From Streptomyces sp. SID8374 (GTDB taxonomy: Bacteria > Actinomycetota > Actinomycetes > Streptomycetales > Streptomycetaceae): a stretch of DNA of 64,000 nucleotides. A model generated the notes under the pieces. That model saw nothing but the letters and a program-made list of their open reading frames with translations. It was not told the DNA's origin and did no database searches. Shown piece by piece: positions 8,501 to 16,896 of the stretch (position 1 is its first letter; each line of letters opens with the position of its first letter). A program made the translations under genes and the position numbers. The stretch covers positions 62,001 through 126,000 of the forward strand of contig NZ_WWGH01000001.1 of assembly GCF_009865135.1 (NCBI RefSeq), given 5' to 3'.

Positions 8501-9190
8501 TCAGGGCGTGGCGAAGGTGGCGGGGACAGGCAGGGTGTCCCAGCGTCCGGCCGGCCAGGCGACGACGACGGCGCGGCCGACGACCTCGTTCACCGGGACC
8601 ATGCCCTTGTTGCGGTCGTCGCTGTGGTAGCGGGAGTCCGCCGACGCCTGGCGGTGGTCGCCCATCACCCAGAGCTTGCCCTGCGGGACGGTGACCTTGA
8701 AGGTGCCCTTGTCGTCGTTGCTGCACGGGGTGTTGCCGGGGAACACATAAGGCTCGTCCAGGGCCTTGCCGTTGACCTTCACCGGTCCGTCGCCCGCGCA
8801 CTCCACGGTGTCGCCGCCGACGCCGATCACCCGCTTGATGAGGTCCTTCTCCTCGGCCGAGGGCATCACGCCGATGAAACTCAGCACCTTCTGCACGGTG
8901 TTGGGCGGGTCGACGGCCACGCCGTCCAGCCAGCCGTCCGGGTCGTGGAAGACGATCACCTCGCCCCGCTCCGGCTCGGATCCGAACCAGGGGGTCAGCT
9001 TGTCGACGAGGACCCGGTCGCCCTTCTGGAGGGTGTTCTGCATGGACTCCGACGGGATGGAGAAGGCCTGGACGAGGAAGGTCTTGATGAGCAGGGCCAG
9101 GACCAGGGCGATCCCGATGAGGAGCGGCAGCTCCACCCAGAACGGCCGGTTCCTTCTCGTCCCCGCCCGCCGTGCACCCGCACGCACCAT
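8501..9190 (-). CDS. lepB: Signal peptidase I
   Basis: A 229-residue type I signal peptidase that cleaves secretory signal peptides at the outer face of the membrane. One N-terminal transmembrane segment (about residues 21-40) is followed by box B with the catalytic serine (IPSESM, Ser49). The catalytic lysine is in LIKRVIGVGGD (Lys119), and MGDHRQASADSRY is box E. The short basic N-terminus has one membrane anchor. Streptomyces usually encode several paralogous signal peptidases; this copy stands apart from the usual lepB cluster near rplS, so I cannot say which paralogue it is. Confidence 0.93.
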   Translation of the reverse strand: MVRAGARRAGTRRNRPFWVELPLLIGIALVLALLIKTFLVQAFSIPSESMQNTLQKGDRVLVDKLTPWFGSEPERGEVIVFHDPDGWLDGVAVDPPNTVQKVLSFIGVMPSAEEKDLIKRVIGVGGDTVECAGDGPVKVNGKALDEPYVFPGNTPCSNDDKGTFKVTVPQGKLWVMGDHRQASADSRYHSDDRNKGMVPVNEVVGRAVVVAWPAGRWDTLPVPATFATP

Positions 9191-9303
9191 TACGCCGCTC
9201 CTCGCCCCGTGTCCCGCGCACCCGCCCCGGTGGGGAACGGATCTTGTCGGGTCACTCTATGGGGCGCGGCGGATGCGGCGGGTCGCGGCTCCGGACGCGG
9301 GCG

Positions 9304-9615
9304 TCAGGTGGCGGGGGCGGGCGGTGGGGCGGGGGCGGTGCCGTCCGGCGGGATGGTGGCCCCGGCACCGGCGCGCACCGCTTCGACCACGCTCTGGTGG
9401 AAGGCCCGGCTCTCCTCCTCGGAGGCGCACGGCACGGGGCTGCCCGCCAGGGTGAACCAGTCCGACGAACCGCTGTACTGCACGGCGACCGACGCCTGGC
9501 CCTCGGACCACGTCGTATGCACCGTGAGGTCTCCGCTCAGGATGCCGGCTTCTTCGGTGCGGACTCCGCCTGTTCCCGCGAAGACACCGCTGGTCGTCCA
9601 CGATGCCCAGCTCAT
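9304..9615 (-). CDS. Conserved hypothetical protein
   Basis: A 103-residue protein beginning MSWASWTTSGVFAGTGG, with a beta-rich middle (SGDLTVHTTWSEGQASVAVQY) and a proline/alanine-rich tail. I do not recognise a characterised family, though it looks like a protein conserved across Streptomyces. The start at 9615 is chosen because AAAGGCG lies upstream; an upstream in-frame ATG at 9675 would add 20 residues of non-conserved character. There is no signal peptide or membrane segment. Confidence 0.65.
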   Translation of the reverse strand: MSWASWTTSGVFAGTGGVRTEEAGILSGDLTVHTTWSEGQASVAVQYSGSSDWFTLAGSPVPCASEEESRAFHQSVVEAVRAGAGATIPPDGTAPAPPPAPAT

Positions 9616-9727
9616 GACGTGTCGCCTTTCGGACGATGACAAGCCTCTGCGGCGGACTGCTTCCGAGTATGGCACCGCTGTTGGGAGGGTGCACGGGGTG
9701 CGGAGGCGGTTCCTCCGCGGGCCGGTC

Positions 9728-10237
9728 TCACGCGCGTTCCCGTACGCCCCGGACGAATGCGGCCTGGCCCGCGTGCTGGAGGTCTTCGGCGATGACGCTG
9801 ATCAGCCGGACACCCAGGGTGACCGGGGGCGACCAGTCCTCGTCGACGATGCGGTCGAGGCCCCGGCCGTCCAGTCCCCGGACGAAGTCGAGGGTCTGTT
9901 CGTGGACGGCGTCGTAGTAGCCGAGGAGCAGGTCGGCGGAGTCGACGCGGACGGCGGCGACCTCGTCGCTGCTGTGCCCGAAGCCGGTCGCCTCCTCGTC
10001 GAACGGGAGCCCGAAGCGGTCGGCCCAGCCCTTGGTGAGCCAGACCTGGCCGGTGCCCGCGGCGTCGGCGATGTGGTCGTCCTGGACCCGGGTGAGGTGC
10101 CAGATCAGCCAGGAGATCGAGTTCGCCCCGTCGTCGATCCGGGCGTTGAGGTCGTCGGCCGAGAGCCCTTCGGCCGCCGCGTGGACCGCTTCCCTGACCC
10201 GGTCGAACGCCTCGGCCAGCATGTTCGCACTGTTCAT
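9728..10237 (-). CDS. DinB/DUF664 family protein (mycothiol-dependent transferase fold)
   Basis: A 169-residue four-helix-bundle protein of the DinB/DUF664 superfamily. The signature SISWLIWHLTRVQDDHIADAAG carries metal-binding-type histidines in helix 2, and a third histidine appears near the C-terminus in AEDLQHAGQAAFVRG. Relatives include bacillithiol- and mycothiol-dependent S-transferases, which fits an actinomycete using mycothiol. The start at 10237 gives the normal family length; an upstream extension overlaps the hydrolase. Exact substrate unknown. Confidence 0.85.
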   Translation of the reverse strand: MNSANMLAEAFDRVREAVHAAAEGLSADDLNARIDDGANSISWLIWHLTRVQDDHIADAAGTGQVWLTKGWADRFGLPFDEEATGFGHSSDEVAAVRVDSADLLLGYYDAVHEQTLDFVRGLDGRGLDRIVDEDWSPPVTLGVRLISVIAEDLQHAGQAAFVRGVRERA

Positions 10238-10308
10238 CCGTTCACCTTGGCCTCCGGGCCCGCGCGAACGGCGCTCCGACACACCGCCCGCGCCGACCCC
10301 GCCCAGCC

Positions 10309-11304
10309 CTACCGCAGGCCGTCCAGCCACTGGGTCAGCAGCCGGCTCACCTCGTCGGGGCGCTCCTGCTGGATCCAGTGGCCGCAGCCGTCGAGGATGT
10401 GCGCGGCGGAGAGGCCGGGGAGGGTGGCCGGGTAGGCGTCGATGGCGTCGGCCATCCAGGTGGTGGAGGCGTCGAGGGCGCCGCCGATGAAGAGGGAGGG
10501 CTGCGTGATGGGCGCTCCGTGCCAGGCGGCGAGGTCCTCCCAGTCCCGGTCGACGTTGCGGTAGCGGTTGAGGGCGCCGGTGAATCCGGAGCGTTCGAAC
10601 TCCCCGCTGTAGACGTCGAGGTCGGCCTCGGTGAGCCACGCGGGCAGGGGTCCGGCGGGGAGCCGGTCGGCGAGCTGCGCTCCCGGGGGTACGAAGAAGA
10701 GCTTGCCGTGCTCCTCGGGGGCGAGGGTTCCGCCGGTCAGCCCGGTGTAGAAGCCGGCGAGCCAGCCGCGTACGTCCCGTTCGATCTCCGCCTCGGCCCG
10801 GCCGGGGGTCTGGAAGTAGCTGACGTAGAACTCCTCTCCACCGCCGATCCGGGCGAAGCCGTCGGTGGGGCGGTGCTCCCCGCGCGGGGAGTAGGGGACG
10901 CTGAGCAGGCCGACGGCGGTGAAGACGTCCGGGCGGAGCAGGGCGCTGTTGGCGGCGATGGGCGAGCCCCAGTCGTGGCCGATCACCGTGGCCGTCTCCT
11001 CGCCGAGGGCGTGGACGACGGCGGTGTTGTCGGCGACGTGGGCGAGCATGCGGTAGGCGTCGGTGGCGGCGGGCTTGGCGGAACGCCCGTACCCGCGTAC
11101 GTCGATGGCGACGGCCCGGTATCCGGCGGCGGCCAGCGCGGGGAGCTGGTGGCGCCAGGAGTACCAGGACTCGGGGAAGCCGTGGACGAGGAGGACGAGG
11201 GGGCCGGTGCCCTGTTCGACCAGGTGGATGCGGCCGCCGGGGGTGTCCGCCAGGCGGTGGACCGCGCCGGGCGGGGTGGTGGGGTCCGTCGGGGGCTGCG
11301 GCAT
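10309..11304 (-). CDS. Alpha/beta hydrolase, epoxide-hydrolase type
   Basis: A 331-residue alpha/beta hydrolase. The oxyanion motif LVHGFPESWYSWRHQ and an aspartate nucleophile elbow (VIGHDWGS) instead of serine place it with epoxide hydrolases and haloalkane dehalogenases. A cap region follows, and the catalytic His is probably in LDGCGHWIQQERP near the C-terminus. The start at 11304 has a strong ribosome site (GAGGAGGAACC). It probably hydrolyses epoxides in the cytoplasm; the natural substrate is unknown. Confidence 0.9.
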   Translation of the reverse strand: MPQPPTDPTTPPGAVHRLADTPGGRIHLVEQGTGPLVLLVHGFPESWYSWRHQLPALAAAGYRAVAIDVRGYGRSAKPAATDAYRMLAHVADNTAVVHALGEETATVIGHDWGSPIAANSALLRPDVFTAVGLLSVPYSPRGEHRPTDGFARIGGGEEFYVSYFQTPGRAEAEIERDVRGWLAGFYTGLTGGTLAPEEHGKLFFVPPGAQLADRLPAGPLPAWLTEADLDVYSGEFERSGFTGALNRYRNVDRDWEDLAAWHGAPITQPSLFIGGALDASTTWMADAIDAYPATLPGLSAAHILDGCGHWIQQERPDEVSRLLTQWLDGLR

Positions 11305-11460
11305 GGTTCCTCCTCGGGCGCCCCAGGGGTACGGGGCGGTCGTGACGGTGCGGTCGGGCGGCCGGGCAGGAGTCCGGCCGCCCGGGTCACGATCATTCGG
11401 GGGCGTCCGCCGCCCGCACAAGGATCTTTGCCGTACCGGCAAAAGGGGGCGGGAGGACGG

Positions 11461-11694
11461 TCAGACGAGGAGCCGCAGCAGGTGTGCGCAGGCGGTGGCC
11501 TCGTCCGGGTGGCGGGCGAGGACTTCGTCCTTGCCGCGTTCGTACGCGCCGGTCTCCCATCCGCCGGCCGCCGCCCGTCGCAGGAAGAGGAAGTCGGGCG
11601 GGGTGGGGGCCGGCTCGTGGACGCCTTCGATCCGGTAGTAGCCGCCGGGGATCCCGGCCTCCACGAGTGCGGTGTTCAACGTCTGACGGTCCAC
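11461..11694 (-). CDS. Small protein downstream of TNT toxin, candidate immunity factor
   Basis: A 77-residue protein with a GTG start only 6 nt after the stop of the secreted TNT-domain gene. It has no signal peptide, so it should stay in the cytoplasm, as an immunity protein against an NAD-degrading toxin would. The sequence has YYRIEGVHEPAPTPPDFLFL, then WETGAYERGKDEVLARHPDEATACAHLLRLL, a compact alpha/beta layout. I do not recognise a named family. There is no clear Shine-Dalgarno site, suggesting translational coupling. The immunity role rests on position, size and compartment. Confidence 0.6.
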   Translation of the reverse strand: MDRQTLNTALVEAGIPGGYYRIEGVHEPAPTPPDFLFLRRAAAGGWETGAYERGKDEVLARHPDEATACAHLLRLLV

Positions 11695-11700
11695 GGGGTG

Positions 11701-12372
11701 TTACGCGCCCACGGAGGTGAGGTAGCCGTGGTCCAGCAGCCACTTCACGTTCAGCCGCTCACCCTCGCCGGGGTTGAGGAAGACCGGGTCCAGCTTGATC
11801 TGCTGGCCGCCGCCGGGCTGCTCGAACCAGGGGGCGATGCTGCCCTGCCAGACCCAGAAGGGCTTGGCCACCTTGTAGACGCGGTAGTCGCAGGGGGTGG
11901 CCGCTTCCCGGGTGTTGAGGTTCTGCGGGGGCAGGGCGCGCTCGGCGTAGGCGTCACCGGCCGGGGCGAGGTAGCCGCCGTACTCCGAGCCGAAGCGGTC
12001 CAGGCGCTGGCCGGGGCGGAGCTTGGCGGGTTCCTTGTCGATCTCGCCGTTGACCTCGCCGAAGCCGTCGTTGGGCGGGTACTTCCAGCTGCCGGTGTCC
12101 GCGGGCCCCTCCCAGTACTTCTTGAGGAAGGCCTGCGGGGAGAGGTCGCCGGTGCGCTGGTAGCCCTTGAGGAGCGGGCCGACCGGGGCGAGGCGGTTGT
12201 TCGGCAGCCACTTCGGGCCGAGCCGGGCGTCGCCGCGGTACTCGCCGGTGCAGGGCTCGTGCCGCTCGGCGGCGGCCGGGGCGTCGGGCTGCGGGGCGGC
12301 GTTCGCCGCGGGGGCGGTGATCAGTCCGGCGGTGATGCCGAGCGCGGCAAGTACGGTACGCATGCGGTTCAT
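11701..12372 (-). CDS. Secreted TNT-domain protein (NAD+ glycohydrolase-type toxin)
   Basis: A 223-residue exported protein. The signal peptide MNRMRTVLAALGITAGLITA ends near APAANA. The mature part has the tuberculosis-necrotizing-toxin fold signature: WKYPPNDGF, RPGQRLDRFGSEYGGYLAP (family Arg/Tyr region), ALPP, then YRVYKVAKPF and IAPWFEQPGGGQQIKL, whose glutamine matches the NADase site. TNT domains hydrolyse NAD+. Here the domain is a stand-alone secreted protein, not the C-terminus of a large toxin. AGGGGA before ATG 12372 supports the start. A tiny gene follows 6 nt downstream. Confidence 0.85.
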   Translation of the reverse strand: MNRMRTVLAALGITAGLITAPAANAAPQPDAPAAAERHEPCTGEYRGDARLGPKWLPNNRLAPVGPLLKGYQRTGDLSPQAFLKKYWEGPADTGSWKYPPNDGFGEVNGEIDKEPAKLRPGQRLDRFGSEYGGYLAPAGDAYAERALPPQNLNTREAATPCDYRVYKVAKPFWVWQGSIAPWFEQPGGGQQIKLDPVFLNPGEGERLNVKWLLDHGYLTSVGA

Positions 12373-12568
12373 TCAGGAATCCCCTCGAGCACTGATGATC
12401 AATCAGACAGCTGACGAAGGGTAACCGCTCGGCTACCTGGAGCATCCGCGCCATGCCGTTTTCCGGCCAGGACGGACCATGCCGACCGGCGCCGGGGGAC
12501 AGCACAGCGCCCCGGCCGGGTGGAGCTGGGGCCCGGCCGGGGCGCGATGGGTGGAACAGGGCCTGCGG

Positions 12569-13084
12569 TCAGCTGACGTTGACGTCGATGCAGGCGTAGA
12601 AGGCGTTCGAGGTGTCCGCGATGTTCCAGACCGCGAGGACCTTCTGCTGACCGGTCTTGCTGCCGAAGTCGACCTGGTGGGTGACGGTCGCGCCGGGCTG
12701 CGCGCCGCCGTCGTCGAACTCGGCGATCTTCTCTCCGCCGATGAAGTACTGCCAGGTGCTGGTGGAGTGCCGGGCGGTGAGCTTCCACTCGAACTCCTGC
12801 GAGCGGTTCACCGGGGTGACCGCCCAGCCCTTGGAGTCGTCGTCGAGTTCGGCGAACCCGCTGTTCCCGCCGCTGCAACTGGTGAGCCCCTTGGGGCCCT
12901 CGACGCTCTGCGGTTCGTAGCTGATCGATCCGCAGCTGACCGTGCCGGCGGCGCACTGGGCCTGCCTGCTGGGCGGGTTGGAGATGTAGCCGTGGGCGTT
13001 GGCGGAGCTCGCCGGGAGGCTCAGGGCCAGGACCGGGGCGAGGACGGCGCCGACGGCGAGTGCGGTCTTCCTTTTCGCGTGCAT
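12569..13084 (-). CDS. Secreted chitin-active lytic polysaccharide monooxygenase (AA10)
   Basis: A 171-residue single-domain AA10 enzyme (formerly CBM33) that oxidatively cleaves crystalline chitin outside the cell using copper. The signal peptide (residues 1-30, ending SSANA) leaves His31 as the mature N-terminus in HGYISNPPSRQAQC, giving the first histidine-brace ligand. The second is His106 in KLTARHSTSTW. Cysteines at 44, 51, 70 and near the C-terminus (AFYACIDV) suggest disulfides. A DasR-type box overlaps its promoter, tying it to N-acetylglucosamine control together with the chitinase at 43122. Confidence 0.94.
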   Translation of the reverse strand: MHAKRKTALAVGAVLAPVLALSLPASSANAHGYISNPPSRQAQCAAGTVSCGSISYEPQSVEGPKGLTSCSGGNSGFAELDDDSKGWAVTPVNRSQEFEWKLTARHSTSTWQYFIGGEKIAEFDDGGAQPGATVTHQVDFGSKTGQQKVLAVWNIADTSNAFYACIDVNVS

Positions 13085-13241
13085 GCTTCTCCTTCACATG
13101 AGACCGCACCGCGCGGTGGCGGGCCGTGGGGGGCCCGGCTTCGGCGGCGAGGCCTCGCGAGTGTGGGGCCTACGAGGCGCGAAGGGCCGCAAGTCCCTTG
13201 CCGGACAGGCCTGATGACCCGTGCCGGAAAGGCCTTGCACT

Positions 13242-13277
13242 TGGCCTAGACCATACTCACCGTCGCGTACGCGTCAA
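13242..13277 (-). promoter_or_regulatory. LPMO promoter with DasR (dre) box
   Basis: The minus strand reads a -35 TTGACG (13277-13272), a 16-nt spacer, and a -10-like TATGGT (13255-13250). Overlapping it, TGGCCTAGACCA at 13242-13253 matches the dre core TGGTCTAGACCA at 11 of 12 positions. The box lies about 160 nt upstream of the monooxygenase start, so the DasR repressor should block polymerase until amino-sugar phosphates accumulate. Confidence 0.75.
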
Positions 13278-13370
13278 GGGAGCGGTACGTGTGGCCGTAC
13301 GAGTGGCGGGAGGGGCGGCGGCCGGGCGCGGGCCGCGACGGACGGTCACCGCGCCGGGCCGCCGGGCCCA

Positions 13371-14084
13371 TCAGCCCTGGTCGTCGCCGTAGCGGACGGT
13401 GACGCGCTCGAAGCCGAGGGAGCCGAGCAGCCCCTTCAGCATGTCCGCGGTGTTCTTCTCGGCGCGGGCGGTCAGCCCGCTCTCCTTCGCCGCCTCACCG
13501 ATGTGCCGGACGGCCAGCTGGTTGACCGCCTGTTCGCTGCTCGGATTGTCGGAGAAGAAGTCGCCGAGCCGGTCCAGGAGCCCGCGCTGCTTGGAGACGG
13601 CGTAGGAGCGGTCCGGGTCCAGGGCCGGCTTGCCCAGCACCGCGTGCGGCAGCCGGATCTCGGCGGTGGTCCGGTCCTCGTTGACGACGACCCCGTCCTC
13701 GGTGACCTTCCCGAGGTCGACGGAGGCGCCGACCGTGCCCGCGCCGACGAACAGCGTGCGGGTGCCGCGTACCGCGTCGGGCAGGAACTTGGCGTCCTTC
13801 TCCAGGTCGACGACGACCTGGAAGTTGCCCGAGGCCGCCTCGTACGCGCTCATGTCCTGGATGGACTTGAGGATGGCGGGGCCGGACCGGTCGCGGGTCT
13901 CCTCCCCGAAGAGGCTGTCGAGGCCCGGCAGCAGGCTGAGCTTGCCCGCGGCGAAGATCAGGGCCAGGACGGCCGCGCAGATGCCGACGGCTTTCAGCAG
14001 GCCCCGCCCGGGACGGGGCGTGGGCTTCTTCCCGCTCGGCGGGGCGGTATCCGTGGTTGCGTCGCTGGACGTCATGGACTGCAT
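13371..14084 (-). CDS. DUF4230 domain membrane-anchored protein
   Basis: A 237-residue protein with a cytoplasmic N-terminal tail (basic, proline-rich), one transmembrane segment (about residues 30-50, GLLKAVGICAAVLALIFAAG) and an extracytoplasmic DUF4230 domain. That domain includes the typical ILKSIQDMSAYEAASGNFQV and repeated charged strands. Function unknown for the family. An alternative in-frame Met lies three codons in. Promoter not evident. Confidence 0.85.
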   Translation of the reverse strand: MQSMTSSDATTDTAPPSGKKPTPRPGRGLLKAVGICAAVLALIFAAGKLSLLPGLDSLFGEETRDRSGPAILKSIQDMSAYEAASGNFQVVVDLEKDAKFLPDAVRGTRTLFVGAGTVGASVDLGKVTEDGVVVNEDRTTAEIRLPHAVLGKPALDPDRSYAVSKQRGLLDRLGDFFSDNPSSEQAVNQLAVRHIGEAAKESGLTARAEKNTADMLKGLLGSLGFERVTVRYGDDQG

Positions 14085-14172
14085 GTGACCCGCAGGCGCG
14101 ATTTCAACCCATCTCCCTTGCGAAATAAGCCAGTTCGGCCAGTGCGGGTAGACGGATGCGGGCGGCGGGCTC

Positions 14173-14961
14173 TCAGGGGCGGCCGGACAGCTCCGTGGTG
14201 TCGTCGGAGGTCGTGGTGGTGGTCACCGATGTGGTGACGTTGCCGATGAGGCCGAGCACCAGGAAGAGCACCACGAGCCACTTCCCGGCGCTGCTCATGA
14301 CCAGCGGCCGGGTTGCGGAGCGGGAGTGTTCCGGTGCCACGGCGAGGTCGTCGTCCCCGAAGAGGCCCTTGGGGTAGGCCGGGGTGAGCATCATGGCGTA
14401 CGCCGAGAACCGCATCCGGTAGCGCAGGGTGGCCGCGGTCGCCTCGAACAGGGGGCGCGGCATCCGGCCCAGGACCAGCGTGATGACCCACCACACGAAG
14501 CACAGGGCCCACCAGCCGTAGACCGCGAGGCTCTGCACGATCGCCGCCGGGATCATCAGGAAGATCCGGAACAGCACCGCGAGCCGGTTGAGAGCCGTGG
14601 GCCGTACGTCGATCTGGACCGGGTAGTCCGGCGGCGGGGTCAGCGCGAAGGGCGGGTAGCGGTCGATCAGCAGCATCTGGCTCGCCGAGACGCGCATGTC
14701 GTACCCGAGGAACTGAGCCAGGAACCGGAAGACGGGCTCGGGCAGCCGTCCCAGCACCAGGGCGGCGAACCAGCCCACGATCACGGTGAAGAAAGCGGCG
14801 ATGTGCAGGAAGAACAGCACGATGAAATGGGGGATCAGGAGCAGCAGTCGGAAGAAGACCGTCAGCCGGCGCTGACGGCCGGGTTCGACGATGTCGAGAA
14901 CGGGCCTGAACTCGTCGGCGTCGGTCTCCTTGCGGCCCGGGCTCCACCGGCCGTCGGCCAT
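14173..14961 (-). CDS. DUF4389 domain membrane protein
   Basis: A 262-residue integral membrane protein with a duplicated DUF4389 layout. Both halves carry RLxVLFRIxLxIPHxIV-type segments (RLLLLIPHFIVLFFLHIAAF and VLFRIFLMIPAAIVQSLAVY) followed by LGRxPxPxF and a YxxR block. A last hydrophobic segment near the C-terminus precedes a Thr-rich tail. The start at 14961 has upstream GAGGAG. Function unknown. The 254 nt between it and the LysR gene (14962-15215) hold nothing I recognise. Confidence 0.85.
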   Translation of the reverse strand: MADGRWSPGRKETDADEFRPVLDIVEPGRQRRLTVFFRLLLLIPHFIVLFFLHIAAFFTVIVGWFAALVLGRLPEPVFRFLAQFLGYDMRVSASQMLLIDRYPPFALTPPPDYPVQIDVRPTALNRLAVLFRIFLMIPAAIVQSLAVYGWWALCFVWWVITLVLGRMPRPLFEATAATLRYRMRFSAYAMMLTPAYPKGLFGDDDLAVAPEHSRSATRPLVMSSAGKWLVVLFLVLGLIGNVTTSVTTTTTSDDTTELSGRP

Positions 14962-15215
14962 GTCGCTCCTCCTCGGCAGGGGGTCCGTACGGCGGCGGCG
15001 CGCAGGACATGCCCCCACGCTGCGGCCGCACGGCACGGGCCGCAAACGGCCGCGGCCCGAACGGGTGGAGCGGCTGCCCGGGTCCTGTGCTGGCGGGGGG
15101 GCCTGGGCGTCCGGTTCCGTGGGCTTCTGCCAGGAGTGCTCGGTCAGGTTCGCCGGATGGTGGCGGGTCTGTTTGATGGGTGCTGTCGCCTGTTCCGCGA
15201 CGCCCGTCCCAAGGC

Positions 15216-16055
15216 TCAGAGCGAGGTGGCCACGCGCACGAGATCGGCCACCGGCCGTGACCGGCTCTCCGGCGGCCAGGCGAGCACGGTCGTCACGGGG
15301 GGCGCGTCCGTCACCGGTACGGCGACCAGGTCCCGCCGCAGGTCGACGGCGGCCGAGGCGGGCAGGACCACGGTGGCCCGGCCGAGGGCGATCAGCTGGA
15401 AGAGCTGGGTCAGGTTCCGCACCACGACCCCGGGGCCCTCGGGGCAGCTGCCGTCCGGGCCGGGCCAGCGGGCCGGTGGAGGGCCGGGCGCGGCGGTCAC
15501 CTCGGCCTGCCGCACCGCTGTCCGGCCGGCCAGCGGGTGGTCGCCGGGCAGGACCGCGACCTGCCCCTCGGTGAGCAGTACCTCCGTGTCGAGTCCGGTG
15601 ACCGCGTCGAACGGCAGATGCAGCAGCGCCACGTCCGCACGCCCCGAGCACAGCAGCTCCCGCTGCTCGTGCGCCTCGCACAGCACCAGGTCGACCGCGC
15701 ACGCACCCGGGTGCGCACCGTACGCGTCGAGCACCTTGGCCAGGAGCTCGCCCGCCGTACCGGCCTTGACCGCCAGAGCGATGCGCGGCCGCCGTTCGGC
15801 CGCCTCCCGGGTACGGCGTTCGGCGGCTTCCGCCGCCGCGAGGATCGCGCGTGCCTCCGTCAGCAGCACCGCTCCGGCGTCGGTGAGCCGGACGCGGCGG
15901 CTGGACCGCTCCACCAGCACCACGCCGAGTCGTCGCTCCAGGCCGGCGAGCGCACGGGACAGCGCGGGCTGGGCGATCCCGAGCCGCTCGGCCGCTCGGC
16001 CGAAGTGCAGGTCCTCCGCGACCGCGACGAAGTACCTCAGCTCGCGCATCTCCAT
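15216..16055 (-). CDS. LysR-family transcriptional regulator
   Basis: A 279-residue LysR-type regulator. The N-terminal winged helix (residues 1-62) contains LRYFVAVAEDLHFGRAAERL and QPALSRALAGLERRLGV, followed by a periplasmic-binding-like effector domain. It is transcribed divergently from an SDR gene, and a 15-bp dyad of T-N11-A type lies between them, the classic arrangement for control of the neighbour. The start Met at 16055 begins the conserved MEMRELRYF; upstream codons are unlikely to be used. Confidence 0.93.
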   Translation of the reverse strand: MEMRELRYFVAVAEDLHFGRAAERLGIAQPALSRALAGLERRLGVVLVERSSRRVRLTDAGAVLLTEARAILAAAEAAERRTREAAERRPRIALAVKAGTAGELLAKVLDAYGAHPGACAVDLVLCEAHEQRELLCSGRADVALLHLPFDAVTGLDTEVLLTEGQVAVLPGDHPLAGRTAVRQAEVTAAPGPPPARWPGPDGSCPEGPGVVVRNLTQLFQLIALGRATVVLPASAAVDLRRDLVAVPVTDAPPVTTVLAWPPESRSRPVADLVRVATSL

Positions 16056-16087
16056 ACCGGCACCGTAGTCCGTCCGAACCACGACCG

Positions 16088-16102
16088 ATGCCGCGGAGGC
16101 AT
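16088..16102. promoter_or_regulatory. LysR-type T-N11-A operator
   Basis: ATGCC-GCGGA-GGCAT is a perfect inverted repeat (extending by CG pairs to 16086-16104) with T and A separated by 11 nt. It sits in the divergent region between the LysR start (16055) and the SDR start (16160), where LysR regulators bind. Confidence 0.65.
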
Positions 16103-16159
16103 CGCTGCGAGACCCGTACGGTGTTGGATTCCGGCCTGCGGGCGCCGATGCTGGCGGAC

Positions 16160-16885
16160 ATGAGCGAACAGACGATCGCGCTGGTCACCGGCGCGAACAA
16201 GGGGATCGGATACGAGATCGCGGCGGGCCTCGGCGCGCTGGGCTGGCGTATCGGCGTCGGCGCCAGGGACCGGGAGCGCGGCACGGAGGCGGTCGCGGCG
16301 CTGTCCGCGAGGGGGGTGGATGCCTTCGCCGTGCCCTTGGACGTCACCGACGACGCCGACGTGAGCGCCGCCGCCCGGCTTCTGGAGGAGCGCGCGGGAC
16401 GACTCGACGTACTCGTCAACAACGCCGGAGCGGCGGGCGGTTGGCCCGACGAGCCGACATCACTCGACCCGGCCGGCCTCCTGCGGCTGGTCGACACCAA
16501 CGTGGTCGGGGTCATCCGGGTGACCAACGCGATGCTTCCCCTGCTGCGCCGCTCCGCACATCCGCGGATCGTCAACCAGTCCAGCCACGTCGGCTCCCTC
16601 ACGTTGCAGACCGATCCCGGTACCGACCTCGGAGGAATCAGCGGAGGCTACGCGCCGACGAAGACCTTCCTCAACGCGGTCACCGTCCAGTACGCCGCGG
16701 AACTGCGCGGCACCGGAATCCTCGTCAACAACGCCTGCCCCGGCTATGTGGCCACCGGCCTCAACGGCTTCAGCGGGACCCGTTCCCCGGCAGAGGGCGC
16801 GCAGATCGCGATCCGGCTGGCGACCCTCCCCGACGACGGCCCCACCGGGGGCCTTTTCGACGACGGGGGCCCCGTGCCCTGGTGA
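16160..16885 (+). CDS. Short-chain dehydrogenase/reductase
   Basis: A 241-residue classical SDR, NADP(H)-type. The Rossmann motif TGANKGIGYEIA is at the N-terminus, NNAG follows (VNNAGAAGG), and the catalytic YxxxK is present as YAPTK. It resembles carbonyl-reductase-like SDRs of the (+)-neomenthol dehydrogenase group. It is divergent from the LysR regulator, which probably controls it. The start at 16160 matches the family N-terminus. Substrate unknown. It converges with VanZ, 11 nt apart. Confidence 0.9.
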   Translation: MSEQTIALVTGANKGIGYEIAAGLGALGWRIGVGARDRERGTEAVAALSARGVDAFAVPLDVTDDADVSAAARLLEERAGRLDVLVNNAGAAGGWPDEPTSLDPAGLLRLVDTNVVGVIRVTNAMLPLLRRSAHPRIVNQSSHVGSLTLQTDPGTDLGGISGGYAPTKTFLNAVTVQYAAELRGTGILVNNACPGYVATGLNGFSGTRSPAEGAQIAIRLATLPDDGPTGGLFDDGGPVPW

Positions 16886-16896
16886 AGCCCCCGGAG

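Noticed and set aside
8207..12414. Two very long plus-strand frames (742 and 678 codons) over lepB, DinB, hydrolase and TNT genes
   Set aside because: They run opposite to well-recognised genes, cross several gene borders and have shadow composition.
14173..16602. An 809-codon minus-strand frame joining SDR antisense, LysR antisense and DUF4389
   Set aside because: Only the last 262 codons are coding (DUF4389); the upstream part is antisense or out of frame to LysR and SDR, so it is not a fusion protein.
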